Positions 17,046 to 24,716 of a DNA stretch of 64,000 bases are shown piece by piece. The position numbers were made by a program, and so were the translations under genes. The DNA is taken from assembly GCA_027081015.1 (NCBI GenBank), contig JALWMA010000082.1, forward strand, positions 1-64,000, read 5' to 3'. The first letter of the stretch is position 1. The number at the start of each line of letters is the position of its first letter. The notes below the pieces were generated by a model. The model saw only the letters and a list, made by a program, of their open reading frames with translations. It was not told the origin of the DNA and made no database searches. This stretch comes from Campylobacterales bacterium (lineage in GTDB: Bacteria; Campylobacterota; Campylobacteria; Campylobacterales; Hydrogenimonadaceae).

Positions 17046-17753
17046 ATGCAGCAACTTGTCAAGCCATCCGAATACGCACAGATGCACGGACTCTCGCGCC
17101 AGAGCGTCTATGCAAAGATAAAACGGGGAACACTCCCGTCAAGAAAGATAGACGGACGCTACTATGTAATCGTTGCCGAAGATGTTGACCCGCAGATTGA
17201 CAAAAGTGTATCGCAGGAGCCGATCGAGCATGTCTCTCTCATCGACGAATACAGGGAGATTTTGAAGGCGAAAGACGAGACGATAGCCGTACTAAAAGCC
17301 TCCATAGAGGATCTGAAAGAGGCGAACGCCCAGATCACACAGACTCTTCAGGAAGAGATAGATCTGCTCAAACAGGCCTTTAACGAAATGCGCTCGATCT
17401 ACAGGAGCGGACACCACCTGCCGCATGCAAAAGAGGAGATCTCTTCCGAAGAGGAGGGGCACATAGAGGTCGAGCCCGACGAAGAGGAGACCCAAGAAGA
17501 GAGCTCCAAGCGCGTAAAAGAGGGCGACAAGCCGAAAAAAGGGAAGAAAAGAGAGAAGGCGCAGGAGGAGGAAGAGGAGTGCTGGATTCCGCTCGGCGAT
17601 CTGATACAGCGAAAGCAGTACAACTACAACCGGGCCAAACAGGTTGTCAAACGCTTCAAAAAGGCTTACAAAAAAGGCGACAAGCGCATAAAAAAGCAAA
17701 ACGGCATCTATTTTATCTCCTGCTACGACTTCTACGAGGATATTCTCGAATAG
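17046..17753 (+). CDS. HTH DNA-binding protein with central coiled coil (Campylobacterota-type, unknown function)
   Basis: A 235-aa protein in three parts. Residues 1-45 are a MerR/excisionase-like winged-helix segment (KPSEYAQMHGLSRQSVYAKIKRG, then PSRKIDGRYYVI). Residues 70-125 are a predicted coiled coil, followed by a strongly charged Glu/Lys-rich linker to about 180. A C-terminal basic domain of ~50 residues resembles a second DNA-binding module (PLGDLIQRKQYNYNRAKQVV ... FKKAYK). The arrangement suggests a DNA-bridging or nucleoid protein. I suspect it matches the Campylobacterota family DUF3972 but cannot confirm. It has its own strong promoter. Confidence 0.7.
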   Translation: MQQLVKPSEYAQMHGLSRQSVYAKIKRGTLPSRKIDGRYYVIVAEDVDPQIDKSVSQEPIEHVSLIDEYREILKAKDETIAVLKASIEDLKEANAQITQTLQEEIDLLKQAFNEMRSIYRSGHHLPHAKEEISSEEEGHIEVEPDEEETQEESSKRVKEGDKPKKGKKREKAQEEEEECWIPLGDLIQRKQYNYNRAKQVVKRFKKAYKKGDKRIKKQNGIYFISCYDFYEDILE

Positions 17754-17777
17754 AGGGCTTGCAAGAGCGGAAATATT

Positions 17778-17786
17778 TGGTATAAT
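17778..17786 (+). promoter_or_regulatory. Promoter of tRNA-Pro (TGGTATAAT)
   Basis: Extended -10 core TGGTATAAT ends 18 nt before the first base of the mature tRNA, correct spacing for a tRNA promoter. Confidence 0.7.
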
Positions 17787-17804
17787 TGCACTCCACTTTC
17801 ATGT

Positions 17805-17882
17805 CGGGGTGTGGCGCAGCCTGGTTAGCGTGCTACCTTGGGGTGGTAGAGGCCGCGGGTTCAAATCCCGCCACTCCGACCA
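17805..17882 (+). tRNA. tRNA-Pro (GGG anticodon), CCA encoded
   Basis: A complete 78-nt cloverleaf. Acceptor stem CGGGGTG pairs with CACTCCG; the D-arm contains GCGCAGCCTGGTTAGCGTGC; the anticodon arm is CTACC-TTGGGGT-GGTAG with anticodon GGG at loop positions 3-5. The T-arm is GCGGG-TTCAAAT-CCCGC, discriminator A, and CCA is encoded. It marks the left edge of the accessory block that follows. Confidence 0.95.
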
Positions 17883-18183
17883 TTTGTCTGCCTTCACTTA
17901 ATCCATATATAAATCAGCACTCTATTATAACCTCTCCTGAAAAATTGCACTTGTGTTTTGAATTGGCAAGGATAATACCATTCCAAAATAAAAACAGAAT
18001 GAGTGCCATTATCGGCAATGACCTAATAGCATTTTCATACGGTCTTGGATAACTGTGAAATATAATATTCGGTCTGCTTTACAATAGAGAACATGTATTC
18101 ATTGAAATTCATTATGGTTTGTTTTGGCTGTCATAGCTCGCATACATTCCGTGTACATGAATAGATGAAACTGATAAATACAA
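17883..18183. other. AT-rich non-coding stretch behind tRNA-Pro
   Basis: About 300 nt, clearly more AT-rich than the flanks, with no frame I can support as a gene. Isolated TATAAT-like strings occur (ATATAATATTC). No repeat of the tRNA 3' end and no integrase remnant is visible. It may be residue of past integration at the tRNA. Confidence 0.5.
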
Positions 18184-18792
18184 TCAGATTTTCATCCATG
18201 CAAAACCGACATCCCCTCTGAAACGATAGCCGGGGAGTAGTCTTCCTTCCGTGTCGAATTCGAATCGGTTACCGTCGTAGTGGTAATAGACGTACACCAG
18301 AATTTTGCCCCACATCACGAGTTTTCCTTCGCTTTTTTCGTAGTGTTCCACGATCTTTTTCGAGACATGTTTCAAAACGGTTTCAAGGGGTGCCTCGAAG
18401 GCGAGTGATTTGTCTATTGGTAGCCTTCGGAAAGATTCAGCCATCGCCAGTGCCAATATCGATTCGCCGACTCTTTTGAAACCGGTGTCGACATAGATAT
18501 AGGGTTGGGGTATCGAGGAAAACTCGGCTAGGCGTGCGGTAGCCTTTTCGAACGCCCCTTCGAATATTTCTGGTTCGAATCTGAGGATCGGGACGAGGTG
18601 CTCGAAAAAGGAGCGTGGGCCGTGGATACCGTCGAATGCGTAGGTTTTGAGCCAGTGGTAGAGACTGTCGCTCTTCAAAAACACGTCGATAGCCATCTTT
18701 CCTTCCCTGCACGATGGGTATCCCAGCTTTTTGACCAGAGCGCAGGTCTCTTCTTTCCGTATGGCCTCTTGCAGTATTCGAATGTCAGGCAT
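18184..18792 (-). CDS. Unknown protein divergent from a WYL regulator
   Basis: A 202-aa soluble protein that I do not recognise. The ATG at 18792 is chosen because AAGGAG lies 6 nt upstream and a TATAAT is just beyond; the open frame reaching 18975 has no such signals. The sequence begins MPDIRILQEAIRKEE, has a middle segment FDGIHGPRSFFEHLVPILRF and a C-terminal aromatic/beta-rich part (VMWGKILVYVYYHYDGNRFEF). No signal peptide, membrane helix or catalytic motif is apparent. It is divergently transcribed from the WYL gene and shares with it an operator-like repeat at 18828, so it probably belongs to the same system. Confidence 0.65.
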   Translation of the reverse strand: MPDIRILQEAIRKEETCALVKKLGYPSCREGKMAIDVFLKSDSLYHWLKTYAFDGIHGPRSFFEHLVPILRFEPEIFEGAFEKATARLAEFSSIPQPYIYVDTGFKRVGESILALAMAESFRRLPIDKSLAFEAPLETVLKHVSKKIVEHYEKSEGKLVMWGKILVYVYYHYDGNRFEFDTEGRLLPGYRFRGDVGFAWMKI

Positions 18793-18811
18793 GGTGGACT
18801 CCTTGATGATC

Positions 18812-18817
18812 ATTATA
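18812..18817 (-). promoter_or_regulatory. -10 box of the unknown gene divergent from WYL
   Basis: Reads TATAAT on the minus strand, 20 nt before the ATG at 18792. Confidence 0.55.
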
Positions 18818-18827
18818 TCCTTAACGG

Positions 18828-18840
18828 ATGACAACGTCGT
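18828..18840. promoter_or_regulatory. Operator-like repeat ATGAC-aac-GTCgT, site 1
   Basis: ATGACAACGTCGT is an inverted repeat with one mismatch, placed midway between the two divergent -10 boxes, so it covers the -35 region of both genes. The perfect version, ATGAC-GTT-GTCAT, recurs at 19874 before the AAA ATPase gene. The recurrence at both promoters marks it as the probable WYL-regulator operator. Confidence 0.6.
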
Positions 18841-18854
18841 ATCGATCTGTCTGT

Positions 18855-18860
18855 TATACT
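18855..18860 (+). promoter_or_regulatory. -10 box of the WYL regulator
   Basis: TATACT within CTGTTATACTTTG, 25 nt before the WYL start codon. Confidence 0.45.
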
Positions 18861-18884
18861 TTGAAAATTTGAAAAAAGGAATGC

Positions 18885-19853
18885 ATGTTGGAGAAGATGC
18901 CGTTTCATAAAAAAGAACACACAACGAAAGCGTCCCGTCAGAAGAGATACGAAGGAGCCAACCGGTGCCTCGCAATGATCCTTGCGCGGCTCTATGCCGG
19001 CGATACCCTTTCGATAAAGGAACTGGAGGCGGAGTGCGGCGCTTCTAGGCGGACGATTCAGCGCTACGTCAACGAACGTCTCGTCGGGTTTCCCATCAAG
19101 AAGATGGGCGATCGCTTCAGACTGCAGTGGACACGTCAGGAGGAGATGGCGCTTGGCCCCGAGGAGATCGCCGTGCTCGAGATGCTCAACGAGCTGAGCA
19201 AAAAGCAGGGGCACGTATTCTACGAAAAGGCGCACAGAGTCCTGAAAAAGGTGCGGGCCAATGCCGCCAATCCCTATTTCGCCCGCCTCGACATGGAGGA
19301 TATCGGGGAGATGCTCTCCACTGCCGCGAAGATCGAGAGGGCGATCAAGAAAAGAGTGGTGGTCCACTGCCGCTACAAGATGGACGACGGCACCTACGAC
19401 ATCGACATCAAACCCCTCAAGATCGTCAATTTTCAGGGATACTGGTACGTCGTGGCACAGGACGCCCGAAACGACATAGTCAAAAAATATCTGCTCCGGC
19501 ATCTTTCGAACATTCGGGTGAGTGACGAGAGCTTCACGCCGCCGGTCGACCTCAACGATGTCATCGTCAAGGCCCTGGCCATCTGGTTTGACCCGGATGT
19601 GGAACCTTTCGAGATACGCCTCTTCATCGACGGGGAAGTGGCCAAATATTTCGTACGAAAACCGATCGCCTCGTCGCAGACCATCATCGGAAAAGACGCC
19701 GACGGCAGCATTGAGGTCGTCGTAAAGATCACCCACGAGATGGAGATCGTTCCCCTCGTCAAGCAGTGGCTGCCCCATCTGCGTGTCATGGAACCCGAAT
19801 GGATCGACGAGATCATCAGAAGAGACATCATAGCCTATCTTTCCGAACCTTAA
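18885..19853 (+). CDS. WYL-domain transcriptional regulator
   Basis: A 322-aa protein with an N-terminal HTH (about residues 30-70, SIKELEAECGASRRTIQRYVNERL) and a central WYL domain with GYWYVVAQDARNDIVKKYLLRHLSNI at about 184-209, then a C-terminal WCX-like region. WYL regulators typically repress phage-defence operons and sense nucleic acids or nucleotides (BrxR and CapW are known cases). Here it sits between a divergent unknown gene and an AAA ATPase gene, with matching inverted repeats in both promoter regions. Either ATG 18885 or the ATG at 18897 (MPFHKKEH) could be used. Confidence 0.85.
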   Translation: MLEKMPFHKKEHTTKASRQKRYEGANRCLAMILARLYAGDTLSIKELEAECGASRRTIQRYVNERLVGFPIKKMGDRFRLQWTRQEEMALGPEEIAVLEMLNELSKKQGHVFYEKAHRVLKKVRANAANPYFARLDMEDIGEMLSTAAKIERAIKKRVVVHCRYKMDDGTYDIDIKPLKIVNFQGYWYVVAQDARNDIVKKYLLRHLSNIRVSDESFTPPVDLNDVIVKALAIWFDPDVEPFEIRLFIDGEVAKYFVRKPIASSQTIIGKDADGSIEVVVKITHEMEIVPLVKQWLPHLRVMEPEWIDEIIRRDIIAYLSEP

Positions 19854-19873
19854 GTATATATCGGTTTCATGAC

Positions 19874-19886
19874 ATGACGTTGTCAT
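19874..19886. promoter_or_regulatory. Operator-like repeat ATGAC-gtt-GTCAT, site 2
   Basis: Perfect 5-bp inverted repeat with a 3-nt centre, 21 nt after the WYL stop and 44 nt before the AAA ATPase start. An extra ATGAC lies directly before it (ATGACATGAC). Same motif as site 1 at 18828. Confidence 0.65.
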
Positions 19887-19929
19887 GGAGTCGTGGCATA
19901 CTGGCGCATCCCGCAGAAGGAGGATGCCG

Positions 19930-22035
19930 ATGCTGCCACACCGAAGAAGAAGAAGATACCAGGGAACGCCGGAGATACTTATCACTCAGGACGAACGGGC
20001 CGTTCGCCGACTGACGGCGCAGATGCTGCTCGATCTAGGCGCCGTGAAGAACCTCGTCACCGACCACGGATTCCAGCGGGGTTCGGTGGCCGTCATTCTG
20101 GGAGTCGAGGAGCTCGAGGAGGAGGCCATCGAAGACCGAAGGTCCGTCATCGAAAAGGTGCGCAATGTCTGCGTCCGTATCTTGAAGGAGAGTAGCCCTG
20201 TCTATCCGGCCAACCTCGAGGCCAATGTCGCCAGACTTCGCCGGCTCGTCCGGCTCGATGACGTGGCGGCGGACATCCTCAAATTCGCCGTCATGCTCCA
20301 TTACAGCCAGGAGCTCGACGATGCCTGCGACCTGCTCGAAGAGATGACCAGCGCCAAAGCCGTCCGTGCACTTTCCGTAATACTCGGACACCGCGAAATT
20401 CACATCAAACGGGCTCTCGCACCCAGGTCTCCCCTCGCTCTTTCCGGGCTCGTGACGCTCGATCGGAGCAACTCGGTTTCGCTCAAAGTCAAGCTGGATC
20501 TCCTTTCAGGTGGTTTCGCTGATGCGATGGTCAACTACGAAGGGGATGACATCTACGAACTCTTCAAGAAGGCGGTGCGCCCCGTTTCACAGGGAACGCT
20601 CGGCCTGGAAGATTTCGACCACATGGCCAAGGAGTGTCGCATGCTTCTTGATTTCCTCTCCCGCGCCATGGCCAAGCGCAAGCGAGGCACCAATGTCCTC
20701 ATCTACGGTGTGCCCGGCACGGGTAAAACAGAACTGGTCAAGGCGATGGCTGCGAAGCTGCAAGCGGAGCTCTTCGAGATCAGCTACGCCGACGAGGACG
20801 ACGAGCCGATCACCGGCAAGCAGAGGATCAACGCCTTCAAGAGCGCCCAGTACCTCTTCGGCGACAAGCCGGTGCTGCTGCTCTTCGACGAGATCGAAGA
20901 TGTCTTCAACGACGTCAACCCGATGCCCGCACTTCTGGGCATGAAGCCCGCTCAGGAGCACAAGGGGTGGATGAATAGGACTCTTGAAAACGCACAGGTT
21001 CCAACCCTCTGGCTCTCCAACTCGATCGGCATGATGGATCCGGCCACGATCCGTCGTTTCGACATCGTGTTGAAAATGCCGTCCCCCACCCGCTCGAAAC
21101 GGTTGGAGATCGCGGAAGCGGTGATGGGGGACCGCGTATCCGATAGTCTCATCGACGCCATCGGGGAACACGATCACATCGCGCCCGCTCTGATCACCCG
21201 AGCCGCCACCGTGCTGGAGATGATGGATGCCAAAGGCGAAGAGGCCGACGAACGGGCGACGGTGCTCATTTCTCAGACTCTGAGAGCCCAGGGGCATGCG
21301 CCCCTGCCGAAACCCAGAAGCTTCCGGACTGCGGATTACAATCCCGCCTTCGTCAACGCACAGGAAGATCTCTCAAGGCTGGCCGACGGCATCGCGAAAA
21401 ATCCCGACGCCAGGCTCTGTCTCTACGGCCCTCCGGGCACGGGCAAGAGCGCGTTCGGCAGATGGCTGGCCGAACGGCTCGATCGTCCCTACCATGTCAA
21501 GAAGAGCAGCGATCTGCTCAGTATGTGGGTCGGAGGCACGGAGGCCAACATCGCCCGGGCTTTCGAGGAGGCCGAACGTGACGGCGCCGTGCTGATATTC
21601 GACGAGATCGACGGATTCCTGCAGGAGAGGCGCGAAGCGCAGCGCAGCTGGGAGGTGACGCAGGTCAACGAGCTGCTGACGCAAATGGAGGCTTTCGAGG
21701 GCATCTTCGTCGCCACGACCAATCTGATGGAAGGGCTGGATCGGGCGAGTTTGCGACGCTTCGATGTGAAGCTGAAATTCGACTTCATGGGGCCCGATCA
21801 GAGCAGGGCAATGTTTCTGAAAGTATGTCGCGGTCTGGGGTTGAAAACCCCTTACAACGCGGTAACCAGAAGCGTCGAAGGGTTGAAAAACCTCACACCG
21901 GGAGATTTCGCCACCATTCTTCGGCGCAGCCGATTCAGTCCCATCGGCTCGCCGATCGAACTGGCCGAAAGATTGGCAGAGGAGTGCCGTATGAAAGCCG
22001 AAAGCAGGGAGCACACCGTAGGATTTCAATTATAA
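19930..22035 (+). CDS. Tandem AAA ATPase of a WYL-regulated module
   Basis: A 701-aa protein with two AAA modules. An N-terminal region of ~230 residues of unknown fold precedes AAA-1 (Walker A GVPGTGKTELV, Walker B LLLFDEIEDVF) and AAA-2 (Walker A YGPPGTGKSAFG, Walker B VLIFDEIDGFLQERR, sensor-1 ATTN, arginine finger region RASLRRFD). AAA-2 looks like Cdc48/FtsH-type classical AAA with a pore-loop-like MWVGG. It may be a remodelling ATPase. ATG 19930 is chosen because AAGGAGG ends 6 nt before it; ATG 19924 would abut that site. Strong GC bias matches the WYL gene but not the following spacer. Confidence 0.8.
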   Translation: MLPHRRRRRYQGTPEILITQDERAVRRLTAQMLLDLGAVKNLVTDHGFQRGSVAVILGVEELEEEAIEDRRSVIEKVRNVCVRILKESSPVYPANLEANVARLRRLVRLDDVAADILKFAVMLHYSQELDDACDLLEEMTSAKAVRALSVILGHREIHIKRALAPRSPLALSGLVTLDRSNSVSLKVKLDLLSGGFADAMVNYEGDDIYELFKKAVRPVSQGTLGLEDFDHMAKECRMLLDFLSRAMAKRKRGTNVLIYGVPGTGKTELVKAMAAKLQAELFEISYADEDDEPITGKQRINAFKSAQYLFGDKPVLLLFDEIEDVFNDVNPMPALLGMKPAQEHKGWMNRTLENAQVPTLWLSNSIGMMDPATIRRFDIVLKMPSPTRSKRLEIAEAVMGDRVSDSLIDAIGEHDHIAPALITRAATVLEMMDAKGEEADERATVLISQTLRAQGHAPLPKPRSFRTADYNPAFVNAQEDLSRLADGIAKNPDARLCLYGPPGTGKSAFGRWLAERLDRPYHVKKSSDLLSMWVGGTEANIARAFEEAERDGAVLIFDEIDGFLQERREAQRSWEVTQVNELLTQMEAFEGIFVATTNLMEGLDRASLRRFDVKLKFDFMGPDQSRAMFLKVCRGLGLKTPYNAVTRSVEGLKNLTPGDFATILRRSRFSPIGSPIELAERLAEECRMKAESREHTVGFQL

Positions 22036-22480
22036 TGGCAATCCTCCGAGAAAAACCCTTCTTCCTAGAAGTAGAGAATTCTCATATACTTTGAACAGGA
22101 GTTTTTCAATACAAAAACCCGAATAGCCAAAGGGGGATTTTACTCTTCCAGCACCCACCTCGGTACCGTCGGAGGCGATATAGGCATTGGTCCGAATTGC
22201 GGGAGTTTCTGGTTGCGCTTGAGACGATAGAGACATTTGGTGTTTTCGAGTATCGTATGCGTACCTTACTCTAGTTAAATGAGATTAACTATAAAATGAT
22301 AATTAAGTAAAATCTATTAACTAATGATCGGTACATTGACAAAACAGGATAACACATTGATGTCATGTAGTTGTATCATACTGCGATATCCCAAGGAAGG
22401 TAGCAGTATGTGATCTTCGTCATTAATTTTAAGCAGTTGTCATATAAAATTGTTAAATAGAGAATGAAAGGATAAACAGT
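22036..22480. other. AT-rich spacer between the AAA ATPase gene and addB
   Basis: 445 nt without a gene I can support. A 68-codon frame on the minus strand (22030-22236) has no recognisable content. The right half is very AT-rich. A partial operator match, GTTGTCAT at 22436-22443, lies 37 nt upstream of the addB start and equals the right half of the repeat at 19874. The addB promoter is presumably here. Confidence 0.45.
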
Positions 22481-24715
22481 TTGACTCCTTTTGTCACCTT
22501 CACAAAAGAGCGCCATCGCCTCTTCCGCCCTTATAACTATTTCACCCTGGAGGAGTTCGTCAGAAAGCTTCATGCGAAACACTCCACAAAGAGTGTGATC
22601 TCCCCGGTCGAGGCCGAAGCGATTCTGGGAACTATTTTGAAAAAGGTATCACTGAGCCATTTCGATTATGTGACACCCCGCAGCGATACCCTCCGCCAGA
22701 TGAGCGCCTTTTTCGCCCAAGTCAAGCGAAACGGGTTGAGTGTCGGAGACTTCGATTTCCATAAGGAGAAAAAGGAGGATCTCGAAAGACTCTTCTTCCT
22801 ATACAACGAGTTTCTCGCGGAGCATAATATGGCGGATGCGGGTGACGTGGAGGCGGAGGTCCTAGGATACGTCAAAGATCATGCCGTTCGAGTCATCGCG
22901 GACACGTTCGAGTACGAAGGTATCCACTTTTTCACCTCCCGCCTGCAAAAAGAGATCTTCGACGCACTGGACAAAGAGCCCGCCGACATCGCCATGCCCG
23001 GCAAACGGGCCGATCAGCGGCTTGTCGAGTCGTTCGATGCCTTCGACGAGGCCAAGAACGGTCTGAAGATCGTCCGGGAACTGCTCGACGCTGGCGAGAG
23101 AGTCGAGGATATTTTGATCGTCGCTTCGGACATCGACGAATACTTCCCCATCTTCCGCACGCTTTTCAAAGAGTACGGCCTCGACGGTTACAGCACGGTG
23201 GGCGAGCCGCTCAAACATTACGAAAATACGAACGATCCGCTGGCCCGCGCGAAACTCAAGGCGTTGAAAGAGGAAGCCGCGCTGATCGAAAGGCGGCTGG
23301 CGCGCCACGGCATCGTGACGGAAAACCTCTACGAGCGGATGCTGGAGGGGCGGCGATTCCTGCCATCCATGGGTAGCGTCGAGATCACGGAGAGCAACCA
23401 GATCTTCGCCTACGGCGAGGTCAAACATCTGATCTTCGTCGGTGCCGACATCACCCACTTTCCGCCCAAGCGGACAAGAAACGTCTTTTATACCAAAAAT
23501 CACGAAGAGAAGTTCTTTCTCAACCCGCTCTTCGCATCCTCGAAGGCGATGTACGAGCGGATGAAGCGCATCGCGGAGAACCTCTATATCCTCCATTCGA
23601 AGTACCGGGGCAAGACGAAGCGCGGCCTTTCGTTCATCGTCGACCGGAACCTCGCCGAATACGAGCCGAAACTCATGGGCGACGCGGATCTCCCCAAAGA
23701 GAGCAGACGGATCGAAGTCCCGGCGGCGGAGGCATTTCTGAAGGCCAAAGAGGAGAACGCCATGGGCGCCTACAACGGTATCGGCGTAGGGGTGATGAAG
23801 GTTCACACGCTCAGCGCTTCACGTATCAACGCCTACCTCGGGTGCCCGCGGGCCTATTTCTACGACCGTATCCTTAAGGCCGAAGCGCCCCGGGAGGAGA
23901 CGGCGGAGATGGAGTCCACGACCCAGGGGACGATCATGCATCTGGCCTTCGAGACGATCGTCCGCTACGTTCGCCGATATCGAATCGAAGATGTGGAGGT
24001 GCTCCAAGAGAAGAGAGAGAGGTTCGCCGAACACGCCTACCGCCGCATTCTGAGAAAAGAGAAGCTCCCGGAGGGTATCTTCACGAAACTCTACTACAAA
24101 AGGCTGCTGGAGCTGATCGACCGCTTCCTCTGCTACTTGAAGGAGGAAATGGGGCCCAAGGAGGGCTTCCAGCGCACCTATCTGGAGAAGGGCTTCTGTC
24201 TCGATGCCGACCTGCAGCCCACGGAGGATAGGAAGAAGGCGTTCATCAGAGGCTTCATCGACCGCATCGACGTCAACGACAAGGTTGAGATCTTCGACTA
24301 CAAATCAAAACACGCCGACAAGGTGGACCGCGACAAGACAGAAGAGGTCATCGATGCCCGCGACGTGCAGCTGGGTCTCTACGCCTGCTGGGCGAAGAAG
24401 CGGTTCGGAAAGGAGGTGTGCGCCCACCTGATCACCTTCAACCTTTCCGACGAAAACGAGGCGTACCACACCCGGTTCGTCACCCTCAAAGAGTGTGACA
24501 AACCCAAGTACTACTATGGCAAGCCTCTCTACGCCTGCTACAACGAGACGTACGAAACGCTGTTGAAAGAGAGGGTGCGAGAGACGAAGGAAGGGATTGA
24601 GCGTGGTGATTTCCCTTACGACGACAGCGACGCGAACCGGTGCGAAGGGTGCGCCTTCGAGACGATCTGCAAGCGATACGGGCAACCGTTTGAAGCGGAT
24701 GAAGCGGAGGCGTGA
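22481..24715 (+). CDS. addB: AddB-like helicase-nuclease subunit with Fe-S RecB nuclease domain
   Basis: A 744-aa protein whose first ~430 residues resemble a degenerate UvrD-like core with no Walker A motif, as in AddB/RexB. The C-terminus is a RecB-family PD-(D/E)XK nuclease: GTIMHLAFE, GFIDRID, EIFDYKSK and the QLGLY block. Four Cys for a 4Fe-4S staple are visible: YLGCPRAYFYD near 457 and CxxCxxxxxC (CEGCAFETIC) near the end. It partners AddA in resection of double-strand ends. TTG start with AAAGGA upstream. It is shorter than typical AddB and starts with no canonical N-terminus. It could be the housekeeping AddB or a defence-linked paralogue. Confidence 0.8.
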   Translation: MTPFVTFTKERHRLFRPYNYFTLEEFVRKLHAKHSTKSVISPVEAEAILGTILKKVSLSHFDYVTPRSDTLRQMSAFFAQVKRNGLSVGDFDFHKEKKEDLERLFFLYNEFLAEHNMADAGDVEAEVLGYVKDHAVRVIADTFEYEGIHFFTSRLQKEIFDALDKEPADIAMPGKRADQRLVESFDAFDEAKNGLKIVRELLDAGERVEDILIVASDIDEYFPIFRTLFKEYGLDGYSTVGEPLKHYENTNDPLARAKLKALKEEAALIERRLARHGIVTENLYERMLEGRRFLPSMGSVEITESNQIFAYGEVKHLIFVGADITHFPPKRTRNVFYTKNHEEKFFLNPLFASSKAMYERMKRIAENLYILHSKYRGKTKRGLSFIVDRNLAEYEPKLMGDADLPKESRRIEVPAAEAFLKAKEENAMGAYNGIGVGVMKVHTLSASRINAYLGCPRAYFYDRILKAEAPREETAEMESTTQGTIMHLAFETIVRYVRRYRIEDVEVLQEKRERFAEHAYRRILRKEKLPEGIFTKLYYKRLLELIDRFLCYLKEEMGPKEGFQRTYLEKGFCLDADLQPTEDRKKAFIRGFIDRIDVNDKVEIFDYKSKHADKVDRDKTEEVIDARDVQLGLYACWAKKRFGKEVCAHLITFNLSDENEAYHTRFVTLKECDKPKYYYGKPLYACYNETYETLLKERVRETKEGIERGDFPYDDSDANRCEGCAFETICKRYGQPFEADEAEA

Positions 24716-24716
24716 G

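Noticed and set aside
18793..18975. Upstream extension of the unknown gene divergent from WYL
   Set aside because: The extension runs over the divergent promoter region and the start of the WYL gene; the ATG at 18792 has a good AAGGAG and a TATAAT upstream.
22030..22236. 68-codon minus-strand ORF in the AAA-addB spacer
   Set aside because: No recognisable domain, no ribosome-binding site seen, and composition is not clearly coding.
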